Source: Cololabis saira (Eukaryota; Chordata; Actinopteri; Beloniformes; Belonidae). Taken from it: a stretch of 64,000 nucleotides of DNA. Shown here piece by piece: positions 20,755 to 31,106 of this stretch. Location: positions 3,820,501 to 3,884,500 of the forward strand of contig NC_084590.1 of NCBI RefSeq assembly GCF_033807715.1, written 5' to 3'. The translations under genes and the position numbers were made by a program. Position 1 is the stretch's first letter, and each line of letters begins with the position of its first letter. Below the pieces are notes generated by a model that was given only the letters and a program-made list of their open reading frames with translations, was not told the DNA's origin and made no database searches.

Positions 20755-21330
20755 TATATGAACGCATTCGTGCGCCAGCACTTCAATCCCCTGGACGTGC
20801 TGTCGGACCGGGCTGTCCAGGTGAGGTACCGGTTTCCATGGGGCTGAGATACAACGCCTCATCACGTTGGTGTCTCCACATATCCGGAGGGCAACCCGGG
20901 GCAATTTCGCCCTGAGCCCGGGGGCAGTTACTGGCTGCACTGCGTTCTTACGCAGTGGGGAGCTTCCTGGAGGTGGTGGGGGACGGCACCGGACTTAGCA
21001 AGGCGTCAGTGTCACGGAGTGTGGCAGCCATGACACCGATCCTCCTGCGCCATGTCCGAGCGCACATCAAGATGCCACCACAAGGGAGGTCTACCAAGGA
21101 TTTCACGCCATGGCTGGGATCCCCCGGGTGATTGGTGTAGTGGATGGCACCTTGATCCCCATCCGCAATACCTCCTTGGTGGACCCGTGCTGGATTGGGA
21201 GGAAGCACTTTTCTGCCATCAACATGCAGGTGGTGGTGGACCACGAGGGCCTGATAACGGACATCGTTGCCAGGTGGTCGGGGGGGCACCCATGACAGCT
21301 AGGTGTTTGGGAATTAGTGCATTGAGGAGC
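20755..21330 (+). pseudogene. PIF/Harbinger transposase (HARBI1-like) remnant
   Basis: Read across several frame changes, the region gives the core of a HARBI1-like DDE transposase: RQHFNPLDVLSDRAVQVRYR, an alpha-helical block ending in GSFLEVVGD, a helix-turn-helix-like GTGLSKASVSRSVAA, then FHAMAGIPRVIGVVDGTLIP with the first catalytic Asp, CWIGRKHFSAINMQVVVDH, and GLITDIVARW followed after one frame step by GTHDS with the second catalytic Asp. The third catalytic residue and the C-terminus are missing. The longest clean frame spans 21110-21295. It would excise and insert a TTA/TWA-targeting element, and the 31.4-kb element is the kind of non-autonomous partner such an enzyme moves. It is inactive. 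Confidence 0.75.
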
Positions 21331-21911
21331 AGCGCTGTGTGTCTCCACACATCCGCAGATACAATGTTGATGAATGCAAGATTCTGCTTAATAGTGAAAA
21401 AGGTCAAGCAGCTAAATAAACTTCAGAATATTTTTTTGGGGGTGAAGGATACTGTTTTACTAGTCAGGAGGGTACAATGTGGTCCTATATGCTGATCGTT
21501 AAGTTAATTTGTCCTTTCGTCCATCTTTCACATTTAAAAAAAACAACACATTTCCTCATTATTCTCTTACCAAGACTACTTCTTATTTAGTTGCAGTCTT
21601 GTTTTCATCATGAAAAAGGATCATTAAAGTATATTTATCATCTTAGTTTTTCATTATAACACACGACGCACAGGCAGCAGGGAATTAGTGCGTTAGGTGG
21701 CAGTGCTGTGTGTGAAAATCCGCTGATAGTGATTGATGATCGATTTGCCTGGCATTGATTGATTTAGTTTCAGAACCGCGGTGGTGGACAGCTCCTCTAT
21801 AGAGTGATCTTAAGAGCGGCCCTAAGAACGGTGTTAAGAAGTCATCTGGGAAACACCCGTATCTTAGGGCCCCTTCTTAGTTGAACCCTTCTTAAGAGCC
21901 TTCTTAAATCC
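21331..21911. repeat. Unclassified; short direct repeat after Harbinger remnant
   Basis: The phrase 'gggaattagtgc.tt' followed by 'gcagcgctgtgtgt' or 'gcagtgctgtgtgt' occurs at about 21308 and 21680, a direct repeat of about 370 bp spacing. From 21805 to 21910 several TTAAGA/TCTTAAG words appear in both orientations. No complete element could be defined. Confidence 0.35.
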
Positions 21912-24030
21912 TTAAGGAAGAAGATCAGGGAGGGGAAGAGCAGCTACAGGAGGAGGATGGAAGACCAACTGCAGCGGGACGACATCAGCGGGGTCTGGAG
22001 GAGCCTGAACACCATCTCAGGACGTAGCAACCCCAGACCTGCGCTGGACAGGGACCAGGAGTGGGTGAATGACCTGAACTGGTTCTTCAACCGGTTTGAA
22101 CAACCAGACACCCCTCCCACCACCCACCCAGCCCTGCTGCAACTTCCCCCGACTGGAGCCTCTTCTGCTCCAAGGACTCTCACCTCAACCCCCCTCCCTG
22201 CTACTCCCCCTCCACAACCCCCCAGCCCACTCTCAACTCCACCGAACCTACCAACCCCCCTCCCTGCAACCCCGCCCAGCCCACCCACCAACCCCCCACC
22301 CAGCCCACCCAGCGTGGTGCTCTCCATAGCCCAGGTGGAGAGAGGACTGGCCAGGCTCAAGGTGAGGAAAGCAACGGGTCCAGATGGCATCACCTCCAGG
22401 CTGCTCAGATCCTGCTCCAGGCAACTGTGCAGGATCGTGGAGCACATCTTCAACATGAGCCTGAGGCTGCACAAGGTACCACAGCTGTGGAAGACGTCCT
22501 GCGTGGTACCGGTGCCCAAGTCATCTCGCCCCAGCGACTCCAGCCACTACCGGCCAGTGGCCCTGACATCCCACCTGGCGAAGACCCTGGAGAGGCTGGT
22601 CCTCCACCACCTGCGCCCCCTGGTGAGCTCCACTGCCGACCCCCTGCAGTTCGCCTACCGGCCGAGCATCGGAGTTGAGGACCCCGTCATCTTCCTCATG
22701 CAGAGGTCCCTGGCCCACCTGGAGCGGGCTGGAAGCACTGTGAGGATCATGTTTTATGATTTCTCCAGTGCCTTCAACACCATCCAGCCAGAACTGCTGG
22801 GGGACAAACTGCACCATGCTGGAGTCTGCCAGCAGCTGACATCATGGGTCCTGGACTTCCTCACAAACAGACCACAGTTTGTGAGGACAGGAGGCCGTGT
22901 GTCTGACACGGTGGTCTGCAACACCGGAGCTCCACAGGGGACCGTCCTGGCCCCCCTCCTCTTCACCGTCTACACAGCCGACTTCACCCACCACACATCA
23001 ACCTGCCACCTCCAGAAGTTCTCGGACGACTCCGCCATCGTCGGTCTCATTAACAACAGAGACGAGACGGAGTACCGAGAACTGAATCACAGATTCGTGG
23101 ACTGGTGCCAGCGGAACCGCCTCCAGATTAACTCTGGAAAAACGAAGGAGCTGGTGGCGGACTTCCGCCGGCGCAAAGTCCCCCCCTCGCCGGTGAACAT
23201 CCAGGGAACGGACATAGAGATTGTGGACTCTTATAAGTACCTGGGTGTTCACCTGAACAATAAACTGGACTGGACTGTTAACACTCAGGCTCTGTACAAA
23301 AAGGGCCAAAGCCGACTCCACCTGCTGCGCAGACTGAGGTCCTTCGGAGTGAGGGACGGCCTCCTGAGGACCTTCTATGACTCTGTGGTGGCGTCGGCCA
23401 TCTTTTATGGGGTGGTCTGCTGGAGCAGCAGCATTACTGCAGCAGAGAGGAAGAGACTGGACAAGGTGGTGAGGAAAGCCGGCTCTGTCCTGGGCTGCAG
23501 TCTGGACCGGGTGGAGGTGGTTGGGGAGAGGAGGATGGTGGCTAAGCTGTCCTCCATCATGGACAATGTCTCCCACCCCCTTCATGAGACTGTCAGAGCC
23601 CTGGAGCGCTCCATCAGTGACCGGCTTCGTCACCCACGATGCACAACCAAAAGGCATCGCAGGTCCTTCCTCCCCGCTGCCATCAGACTGTATAACCAGG
23701 CCTGCTCTCAGTAGCCAGTGGACAATAATATGACAATAAGATGTGCAATAATATAAGATGCGCAATATCTGCCAATCTGCCACTCTACCTCACAACACTC
23801 CACCTGCTTTTTCTGCACCGTTTCTTCTTTCAACCAACTGTATATACTGTTCATATTCTGTGATAATACATATTTTATATGTATTTTTTGGATTTTTTAT
23901 ATATTTTTTATTCTGACTTTTCAGTCTTTTTACAACCTCCCCTGCATGTGTGTGCTAAGTGTACTGCTGACAACAAAATAAGTGTCCCCACTGAGGGAGA
24001 AAATAAAGGATATCTTATCTTATCTTATCT
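21912..24030 (+). mobile_element. Rex1/Babar-like LINE, 5'-truncated
   Basis: About 2.1 kb. The 5' end is truncated within the connector upstream of RT (the frame is open from about 21912: KKIREGKSSYRRRMEDQ). It contains the whole RT frame, a 300-bp AT-rich 3' UTR, the terminal 'agggagaaaataaagga' segment and a tail of TATCT/TCTTA units (24011-24030). The endonuclease region is absent. The tail abuts a Gypsy RT fragment directly, so this LINE probably inserted into or beside that older element. Confidence 0.7.
21957..23714 (+). CDS. Rex1/Babar-like reverse transcriptase (partial protein, open frame)
   Basis: A 585-codon frame without stops. After a short basic start comes a linker very rich in proline, serine and threonine (about residues 50-120, e.g. 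PPSPPTNPPPSPPS). The RT domain follows: [78 protein letters not shown], the catalytic FSDDSAIVGL (an F-S-D-D variant of YxDD), INSGKTKELVADF and SYKYLGVHL. The C-terminus has RHRRSFLPAAIRLYNQ. The ATG used is internal to the element's natural ORF, since coding sequence continues upstream to the truncation. The lack of stops suggests a recent insertion. Without an endonuclease it could not mobilise itself. Confidence 0.75.
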   Translation: MEDQLQRDDISGVWRSLNTISGRSNPRPALDRDQEWVNDLNWFFNRFEQPDTPPTTHPALLQLPPTGASSAPRTLTSTPLPATPPPQPPSPLSTPPNLPTPLPATPPSPPTNPPPSPPSVVLSIAQVERGLARLKVRKATGPDGITSRLLRSCSRQLCRIVEHIFNMSLRLHKVPQLWKTSCVVPVPKSSRPSDSSHYRPVALTSHLAKTLERLVLHHLRPLVSSTADPLQFAYRPSIGVEDPVIFLMQRSLAHLERAGSTVRIMFYDFSSAFNTIQPELLGDKLHHAGVCQQLTSWVLDFLTNRPQFVRTGGRVSDTVVCNTGAPQGTVLAPLLFTVYTADFTHHTSTCHLQKFSDDSAIVGLINNRDETEYRELNHRFVDWCQRNRLQINSGKTKELVADFRRRKVPPSPVNIQGTDIEIVDSYKYLGVHLNNKLDWTVNTQALYKKGQSRLHLLRRLRSFGVRDGLLRTFYDSVVASAIFYGVVCWSSSITAAERKRLDKVVRKAGSVLGCSLDRVEVVGERRMVAKLSSIMDNVSHPLHETVRALERSISDRLRHPRCTTKRHRRSFLPAAIRLYNQACSQ

Positions 24031-24385
24031 GGGAAACCCGCCCAAGGTCTTTTCTCGGATTGTCAGGTTATTACAGGTGGTTCATAAAATACTATTCCAG
24101 CATAGTCAAAGCCCTCACTAACTTTATATCTGGTTATCCCACACTGCACAAGAACACTAAACACAAGATGCAGACTTCCCAACAACGATCCAACAACGAT
24201 CCAAAGAAGCCATTTGGTGACCGCTGGACTGACAGCTGTGAGCTAGCATTCAACACCATCATTGTGAAACTCACCACAGCTCCGGTTCTTGGGTTCGCTG
24301 GCCCCAAGTTGCCATACGTCCTCCACACGGGCCTTGGGCCAGCTCTATACCAAGAACAAGACGGTCACATACGGGTGATTGCATA
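24031..24385 (+). pseudogene. Gypsy LTR retrotransposon RT/RNase H fragment
   Basis: The plus strand encodes RSFLGLSGYYRWFIKYYSSI, the helix-rich thumb-to-RNase H junction of Ty3/Gypsy pol. A polar linker, SCELAFNTIIVKLTTAPVLG, GPKLPYVLHTGLGPALYQEQ and GHIRVIAYA follow. The expected DAS residues after the HT pair, which hold the RNase H catalytic aspartate, are missing through a small deletion. Past YAMLCNRG the sequence changes to an LTR-like segment. Only about 115 residues remain. Confidence 0.75.
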
Positions 24386-24387
24386 TG

Positions 24388-24482
24388 CCATGTTGTGCAA
24401 CAGGGGGCGCTGTTTCAGGTTATCAAGAGAGTTATTAATAATTGTCCTCCGACAATTATTAATAATTAATAAAGTACATTAT
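24388..24482 (+). repeat. LTR-like fragment with 34-nt palindrome
   Basis: Begins TGTTGTGCAACAGGGGGCG and carries TTATTAATAATTGTC / GACAATTATTAATAA, 15-bp perfect arms with a 4-nt CTCC centre at 24432-24465. A diverged copy in the opposite orientation lies at about 28115-28214 and also starts with TGTTGTGCA. The TG start fits an LTR end, but the matching CA end is not seen. Confidence 0.4.
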
Positions 24483-24484
24483 TT

Positions 24485-24527
24485 ACCAAATTGAATTGTG
24501 CTATACAAATAAACTTGCCTTGCCTAA
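24485..24527 (+). mobile_element. LINE tail (ACTTGCCTTGCC type)
   Basis: The sequence TGTGCTATACAAATAAACTT followed by GCCTTGCC is a common fish LINE terminus. The same terminus ends the segment at 29520-29592. Confidence 0.45.
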
Positions 24528-25166
24528 ATTATTGTGTGGCAATTCCGCGAGAATGTCCAACATTTTTTTAATAGAAATGAAAATCCTCCTTTTTAAAAGG
24601 ATATATGAACTGAGCACTCAAAAATAAAAGCCAGTGACAAATTAATCAAGTCAAATCCAATCAAACAGTATTTTGCAAATCTGCAACCCTAACCGTAACC
24701 CTCTGACAAAATATCTACTTGGCAAGTATTGCAGGTTGCAATACTTGCCCTGTCTTTTTTACTGAAATGTAACCAGACACTTGAGCATTTGTATTGCATA
24801 GGCACCATATTTACTATTGACTGCTGGCTTACTCATGTGGCCTACGCACCTGCGTAAGCTACGCAGTGTTCTTGATGACGTCATTCTAGAATTGAAAAAG
24901 GGAATCCAAGGAATTGAAACACTGGAAACCTGTTGTGAACAAAAACCAGTTCTCGATTTCCATCCCTACTGATAAAGGCCGAATTACGAAAGAATGAAAT
25001 AATAGTGGGGCACACTCACTGCATTTGTGACATATAGCAACAAGTCATTGGCAAAACACCTTGCCACTCATTTCCTTTTCTTTGATTTGTGATGCCACTG
25101 CTGTGACCATCAAGTAAAATATTTTTCCTGGCCTCCACTTCACCCACAAGCCTGTTTACTTCAGTG
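24528..25166. other. No gene recognised
   Basis: AT-rich spacer. The phrase 'aagtattgcaggttgcaatacttg' at about 24724-24747 forms a short inverted repeat. Nothing else is supported. Confidence 0.4.
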
Positions 25167-26950
25167 TCATTGACATATTACTTCTTTGTCTTCTTCTTTG
25201 CCATGGTTTAGCATAAAATACCATTCATCAGCAGGCTGATTTATGTGCAGTAAGCATACCTGAGGTACTTTGCAGTGACCATTTATGGTATAAATTGACT
25301 CAGTTGAGGGTGGAATATGCAGCAAATTCATCTGTGCAAACTTCAAGGTGGCCTGTAATTTATAACGGGGAACTTGCACTGCAGTGTGCTCTCCCATTTT
25401 ATCCACACTCCCTACCGCTGGAGTCCCACAGCCCTGCTCACTAGCTCCTCCTTTACGGCTGCTTGGACCTTTTCCTGGAGTAGCTGGTGTCTCTCCTCTC
25501 CCCAGGCTTTGCTGACCTACGTCTGTGGGAGGTAGCCCAAACCTACTCTTCTTGTAGCCGAGACCCCCACCACTGCCTTCTGCCATGGGCATGACTCAGC
25601 CTCCTCCAGTGCCCTGTCCTCACTTCAGTGCTCTCTGATGACACGTTGTTGTCCCTGGAAGCCCTGCACTGTAAAGTTTCTCTTGTGCATGCCACCTTGA
25701 ACTCTTCTGTGAGACCACTGATGGGAAGCTGCAAGGTGATACTTGTTCCATACAGGGCAGCGTTGGTGAGGTTGCGGGGAAGCCCCAGCCACTTCTGAAG
25801 AAAGCCACTGATCTTCCATTCAAGGGATTCCACGGTTGTTAATGGAATGGAATAGACAAGCAGAGGCCACAGGATTCAAGACAGGATGGAATTCTGGTAG
25901 ATCCAGACTTTTAATCTCCCAAGCAGGCCAGAATTTTCCACCTTGGTAAGCCAAGCTCGAAGCTCATCACCCGCCGTCTGGATGGCATCAGAGTCTTTCA
26001 GGCTGGAGTCAAAGAGCTTCCCCAAGCTCTTGACTGATTGCTTAGTGGTGGATGGAATTTCAGTTCTTGAGATTAAAAAACAGAATTTGTCAACCACCTT
26101 CCACTTTGCCAGTACCATGGATCTTGACATGGAGGGCTTGAAACTCATCCTTGCCCATGAGATGAGACTTTCATGTCCTTGAATGTCCACCTGCTCTCTG
26201 GGACATATGTTGTTGTGATAGTAAGGTTGTCCATGTAGGCTCTTATAGGGGGCTGTCAAACACCTGACTTGGTTAAGGGTCCTCTGGATTCCACCTCATC
26301 AACCTTGAATAATGTGTTGATCGTGAGGGAGAAATGGGTAACAGAGATGGTGCAGCATGTCATTGTTCCTTTTCCGATGCGACCCTAGTCTGATGTTACT
26401 GACCCTGAAGTAAACCTGAGCTTTAAGTTGTTGTAATAATCATGTATCAGGGCAATGATCTTGCTGGGAACATGGTGGGGCTGTAGAAAAATCTCAACCT
26501 GCTTGTGTGGGATGGACCCATAGGCATTGGTCATGTCTAACCGCAACACAGCTCGGTTGCCTCTGTTCTCATGGGCTTCTCTGATTAGCTGTGTGATTAC
26601 AAGTGTACTCTAGGCAGCCGGGAGTTTCTGGAACCCCACCCTTCAACAGTGAGGGGTCAATGTAATTGTTCTTGAGGATTAACTTGGTCAGTCTTTGGGA
26701 GACGATGCTGAAAAACATCTTACCTTCCATGTTCAGAAGCAAAATTGTCCGGAACTGGTTGATGTTTTTTCAAGTACTCTTCCTTTAGGAATACAAACAC
26801 CCTCTGCACACCTCCAGTGGTCAGCAACTTTCCCTCTTTCCCAAATCACCTTTAAGATCTCCCAAAGGTGCAGGAAAGCACTTGTAGATGAGGTAGGGTA
26901 CACCCCTCGGGCCTAGAGAAGATGCAGAGTGAGATGCCTTCATGACCTAT
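25167..26950 (-). pseudogene. Decayed LINE pol of unassigned clade (RT plus C-terminal region)
   Basis: In broken minus-strand frames the upper part (26900 to 26400) gives RT motifs: FFSIVSQRLTKLILKNNYID, PSLLKGGVP and a VAVRHDQCLW-like remnant of the LDLANAYGS block. The lower part (26259 to 25167) gives the downstream region: KSLGKLFDSSLKDSDAIQ, ELRAWLTKVENSGLLGRLKVW, WLGLPRNLTNAALYG, LQLPISGLTEEFKVA and a trailing VRTGHWRRL. I have seen this combination in fish LINE-like proteins but cannot name the clade. The region 25260-25400 on the other strand resembles the element at 8060-8315, probably a separate insertion at this end. At least four frame changes make it a pseudogene. Confidence 0.6.
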
Positions 26951-27480
26951 TCAACCTCCTTCTCCTTTGGAGCGTAACCGCCCAGCTAACCCAGCTGATA
27001 ACCAAGGAACACTGTTCAGCTCTCCGATTCTCTTTCCAATTCTCTCTCCGAGTTTCTCCAGCGCAGGTGAAACGTCTACTGTCCTTACGTTTTGTAAGGA
27101 CTGCCTCATCTCCAATCAGCGTGACCAGCATCAGCCGAGGAACATCCCACCAGCTGTGTTTGTGAAAGCCCATTCGCCCACCCGCGTTAAAACGGATTTA
27201 CCCACAAACAATCCAACAAAAGGGACGGGGACCATGTGCAACGAGACGACGTGACCAAGCTATGACAACCAGGACCAGGGGACCCCCCAGCTGCCAGTTG
27301 CGCTTCATCGTTTGTCTCCGAGAGGCAGAAAGAGAGAGGGAATGGGAGCCGCTCACACTGAACCACCAGTGGGAGCGTTAAAACAGTAACCTGTGGCCCG
27401 GGACCAGAACCAGGAGTTCCAAAAATCCCAGGACGCCGCCGACAACCTCCAGGGCATCTCAAAGTAAGAGGCTTATGTCT
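26951..27480. other. No gene recognised
   Basis: Moderately GC-rich sequence with overlapping open frames on both strands and no recognisable motif in any of them. Confidence 0.35.
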
Positions 27481-27489
27481 AGGCAGAGT

Positions 27490-27880
27490 TAGTTTAAAGC
27501 GGTTAGCATTGATTGTGTTTACTGTTGTTTGTCTTGCACCGTACTGTATAACGCGCCGACGGTCTCTAATGCAGACCGACGGTCGTTACGTTTGTGTAAC
27601 GGTTTCCTTCACTACCAAAGTGGTTTGTGCTCCTGTTTCCTGTCAAAAGCTTAGAGCGAGGGTGGTGGGTTCAACCCCAGACACTAGCTCCTGAGTGGGA
27701 AACAGGAGAACGATAAAGATACCGGTGGTGAGAGATCACGTCAGTTTCCAAAGCGGTTGGCGTGATTATGTCCGCATTGTTGGTTTTGCCTATTTCTGTG
27801 TAACGTGCCGATGGTCTGAGAGACCAGCGGTCGTTTCCTTTGTACATCTTTTAACACTTGTGTAAATAAATTCTGATTCA
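27490..27880 (+). repeat. Imperfect direct repeat, possibly LTR-like
   Basis: Two related blocks about 263 bp apart each contain 'aaagcggtt.gc..tgatt.tgt', a TAACG(C/T)GCCGA(C/T)GGTCT box and a short GGTCT...AGACC stem followed by GCGGTCGTT or ACGGTCGTT. The second block is followed by a TGTAAATAAATTCTG segment with an AATAAA-like signal. Repeated promoter-like blocks before a polyadenylation-like signal fit an LTR, but ends and target duplications are not visible. Confidence 0.35.
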
Positions 27881-27969
27881 TTTGACTGAGAGAAGTTGTT
27901 TGTGTTTATTTTATACATATTTGTCACGGCTGCTGGTTGCAAAGGTCTGTGCTCAGACTACTTCCTTCA

Positions 27970-28023
27970 CTGTTATTCTGTAATGCCAGCCCTGGCAACA
28001 GGCTGGCACGTATAGAATAACAG
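27970..28023 (+). repeat. 54-nt hairpin
   Basis: CTGTTATTCT (27970-27979) pairs perfectly with AGAATAACAG (28014-28023), and inside it GCCAGCC (27985-27991) pairs with GGCTGGC (28001-28007). Internal loops are 5 and 6 nt, and the apical loop is 9 nt. Confidence 0.8.
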
Positions 28024-28114
28024 CTATTTTGAGACCGATTTTGCTGATAGTTATTATTTTGCTGATAAGTGAGGTGGTGCCCTGTTATGATTAATTTGTA
28101 TTGATAATTCAGTT

Positions 28115-28214
28115 TGATAAGGAATCTACTTTATTAATTATAAATAATTATCGAAGGACAATTATTAATAACTCTTTAATAACTGAACCACCACCTCCTT
28201 TGATGCACAACAGC
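28115..28214 (-). repeat. LTR-like fragment, mate of 24388-24482
   Basis: On the minus strand this begins TGTTGTGCATC and contains AGTTATTAATAATTGTCC followed by a decayed second arm. It is the inverted, diverged relative of the segment at 24388. Sequence between 28023 and 28115 and up to 28430 has no feature I recognise. Confidence 0.4.
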
Positions 28215-28439
28215 CTCTACTAAATGACAATCAGGAAATATCAGATATCTAGGCATAAACACCTCCCCTAGGCTGTCAGAGCTAACAAAACTAAATTATG
28301 TTCAGCTCTTAAAAAAACACTGGGCACTCAAGCCTTTGGAATCTGCAAGAGAGAAAACAAACAAACAGAAACAGGAACAGGCAGAGACACAAACAGCAAC
28401 CATTCTAGGTCTCTTATAACTAAATCAGGACTAGGCTAC

Positions 28440-29290
28440 AGCAATTATCTGTCCCCCACAACTGTGGGGTGAGTATGTAGGTGAGTGAGCAGGTGTGTAT
28501 GTCTGTGTAACTGTGTGTGTGCAATGTGAAAACAAGGCTTTACCTGAACTACAACTACAGTGGAGGAGGGAGGGCACAACCATGCCACCCGAGAGACCAG
28601 AAGCCGACAAGGAAGAAACCTGAACCCAGGCCACCAGCAGCCCCATGGACAACCAGAAGAGGGACCGGAGGAAACCTCCCCCCAGCAAACCCCGCCCCCT
28701 CCCAGCAGGCGATAGAGGGATGTCCCGGGCAGAGCACCCATGACCATGGGAGGAGGCAGCCGGGAAACCTACGGCGATGGACCAGGACCCAGCTGAGCAC
28801 CAGCCACCCGACATGGGCCGATAATGGGGCCAAGAGATCCACGCCATCCAGGCCCACAACCCCCACCCGGCGTGAGGCCAGCCTGCCCGGAGAGACAGGG
28901 CCACCCCGACAGTCAACGCCGGCTGGCCGGCACCTGCCCCAATGAAAGCAGGAACCCCACAGCCAAAGTAATGCCCAGCGTTGTCTAACCCAGGTTAGAC
29001 AACGGACACCCATTCACACAAATACACTAATAAACACTCACTGACAAATACATGGACAATCATTCTCTCACCACTCCCATCTCCCCCTGGAGTTCCAGCA
29101 CAGCCCAGCAGACCCCCCAGGGAGCACGGCGAGCCAATACCTGGGTCCGGTTATCAGTCCCTCCTATGGTCCCCCCACCCCAGGCCGAATGCAGGAAACA
29201 TGGTTGGAGGAAGACCTCACTCCTGCACCCTGGTGATAAGTGTGTGTGGTTGTGACTAATGCGGTTAAAACAGGGGGAGGAGGTCAGGCC
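28440..29290 (-). repeat. GC-rich dispersed repeat, related to the interior of the 31.4-kb element
   Basis: The minus strand of this block matches the plus strand of about 32700-33540 in a series of landmarks: 'ctgtctctccgggcaggctgg', 'gggtggggg', 'cttccttgtcggc' and 'ctggtctc.cgggtgg'. A CA-rich or GT-rich stretch follows in each. It contains a perfect 11-bp inverted repeat, GTTGTCTAACC / GGTTAGACAAC, at 28980-29003. Long open frames on both strands are a result of high GC content, and the aligned frame shifts between the two copies, so I do not call a protein. Confidence 0.55.
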
Positions 29291-29438
29291 ACCATGGCTA
29301 TGCCAGTAACCACATTTGACTTGATTTTATGTCAAGGTTGAAAACCTTTTTTGTGTATTACTTCATTTCAGTATTCCACCATAATGCACTACAAACATTA
29401 TTTTTTGCATCTTATTTATTTAATTATTTTTTAATTTT

Positions 29439-29474
29439 GTCCGCCTGTCTTTCCGCCTGTCTTTCCGCCTGTCT
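29439..29474 (+). repeat. Short tandem repeat (12-bp unit)
   Basis: CCGCCTGTCTTT is repeated three times with the last unit partial. Confidence 0.8.
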
Positions 29475-29519
29475 GCTTTCAAATAATTTTACTTTTTAAT
29501 GGATTTAAAAAAATATATA

Positions 29520-29592
29520 TTTTCATGTAAAAAGGACTTTGAATTGCCTTGTACATGAAAAGTGGCACACAAATAAACTTGCCTTGCCTGCC
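29520..29592 (+). mobile_element. LINE 3' tail fragment
   Basis: The wording 'gactttgaattgccttgtac' and 'caaataaacttgccttgcc' marks the end of a common fish LINE, with the same tail as at 24485-24527. Confidence 0.45.
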
Positions 29593-30435
29593 TTACAGCA
29601 ATTTATTTATTCTTTATTCCAATATAGAATCTCCAGCATTTTCCTCAAAGGGTACAATTTTTCTTACAGTGACTCCCATCAAAATACACACAATCCATAC
29701 AGTCCATATGGCCAGCCAGTTCAGGGTCTTTACCACTACAAATAGATGGGGATACATTTCCTCCTGGGGGATGACAACCCATTTGTTTTCATTGTACAGA
29801 TAGTCATTCAGATAACACACTCCACCTCCCTGTCCCTTAGGATGCATGTTTCATCCACCTTGCCACTGCCCATGCCACCAACACACACTTCCAATTATAC
29901 CATAATAGAAAAAGAGAAGATGTGGTGGGGGTTAAACAGTGACCTACTAAGGATCAGACAGCAGATTTATGTTTGATTTATCTATGTACTTGTTTATATG
30001 AAGTCTATCCAGTTGTGTATAAACTAAATCATGCATGTACCAGAGCATACAACATTTTCTATTTTTTTAATTTAGCAGTTTCGCAGTAAAAAAACCTGAG
30101 TTTTATGATAAGAATTTGATCAACTTCAGATTAAATTATTGGAAAATCTTGTCTGAGGAAAATCCATGAAGATGGTTAAAATAAAAACTGGGCCAAGACT
30201 GGGATAGTGTACCACCATCATTTTGAAAATAAATGTTTTATGTGTTTTAACCACTGGATGTCCCCAGCTATGGTAATCATAAGAACAAAAATGTAGTTAT
30301 TAGGGGACAGTCACCAGGGCATAATAAACAACACTTCATTTCATGTCACATTCTTGGTCAACCATCCCCATTGAATTCTTTTGAGTTTCTATGGCAGCAG
30401 CTCCAGCCTAATCCTTGGGTGTAGATCAGTAATTA
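29593..30435. other. No gene recognised
   Basis: A minus-strand 77-codon frame at 29614-29847 has a hydrophobic centre (LNWLAIWTVWIVCILMGV) that could span a membrane, but neither a family nor splice signals could be supported. Otherwise AT-rich. Confidence 0.35.
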
Positions 30436-30439
30436 GTAC

Positions 30440-31106
30440 ATTACTGTAATGTATTATTTAACAGGATGTCCAAGTAATTCTATGAATAAAAAATGCAACA
30501 GCGCATGTGCTAGCTCCGCGATATTTGAAAGACATAATAGTACCTTATGTTCCTAATAGTGCTCTCCGTTGTCAGAGTGCAGGTTTACTTGTAGTTCCTA
30601 GAGTGTAGATTTGGAGGACGGGTCTCTGCTATCAGGCACCGTTACTATGGAACCAACTTCCAATCTGGGTTAAAGAGGCTGACACCTCCATCTTTAAAAC
30701 CAAACTTAAAGCGTTTATGTTTCGTAAAGCCTATAGTTAGTGTAAACTCTAGTGTGTAGGGTCAGTAGTCATAAATGCAGTTATAGGACAAGACTAGAGC
30801 AGCTCGTCTTAAACGTAGCTTCATTGTAGATATGCTGCTGTGGACCTACGCTGTGGACCTATGTTGCAGGGGGACACCAACATGATCCACTGAGCGGTGC
30901 CCCTCAATCCTCCTTTTGTCCTCTTCTTCACTTTCCCATTTCAGCTCAAGTTATTAATTAGAAGTATCTAATAATCATCATTGTTTTCTATTGTGTTGTA
31001 GTTTGTTGTGCTGGTCTCTCCACTCCTTTTTTCTTCTGTGCATATTTGCAGGCCAGGTCAGGACGCATTCTGACCTGCAGTCCCAACCTATGACCATCCC
31101 ACTTGT
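30440..31106 (+). mobile_element. L2/Maui LINE, C-terminal coding and 3' UTR, left part of split copy
   Basis: Degenerate coding sequence for the end of ORF2 (read as CRSAGLLVVPRV-like and a LGGRVSAIRHRYYG-like segment) is followed by the 3' UTR landmarks 'cctatagttagtgtaaactc', 'tagatatgctgctgtgg' and 'gggggacaccaacatgatcc'. It stops at 31106 in the middle of the UTR and resumes at about 34510, so later insertions split it. Confidence 0.7.

Noticed and set aside
20493..20940. Small frames on both strands before the Harbinger remnant
   Set aside because: No motif. They overlap or flank the HARBI1-like sequence in wrong frames.
22998..23783. 261-codon minus-strand frame
   Set aside because: Antisense shadow of the Rex1-like RT frame. 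No motif of its own.
26929..27462. Overlapping frames of 76-95 codons
   Set aside because: No domain and open in several frames at once. Treated as non-coding.
28431..29013. Long overlapping open frames on both strands that look like a protein-coding gene
   Set aside because: High GC content explains open frames on both strands. The related copy at 32700-33260 keeps similarity only by switching frame, which argues against coding.
29614..29847. 77-codon frame with a hydrophobic segment
   Set aside because: Could mimic a membrane protein exon, but no family match comes to mind and no splice sites are evident.
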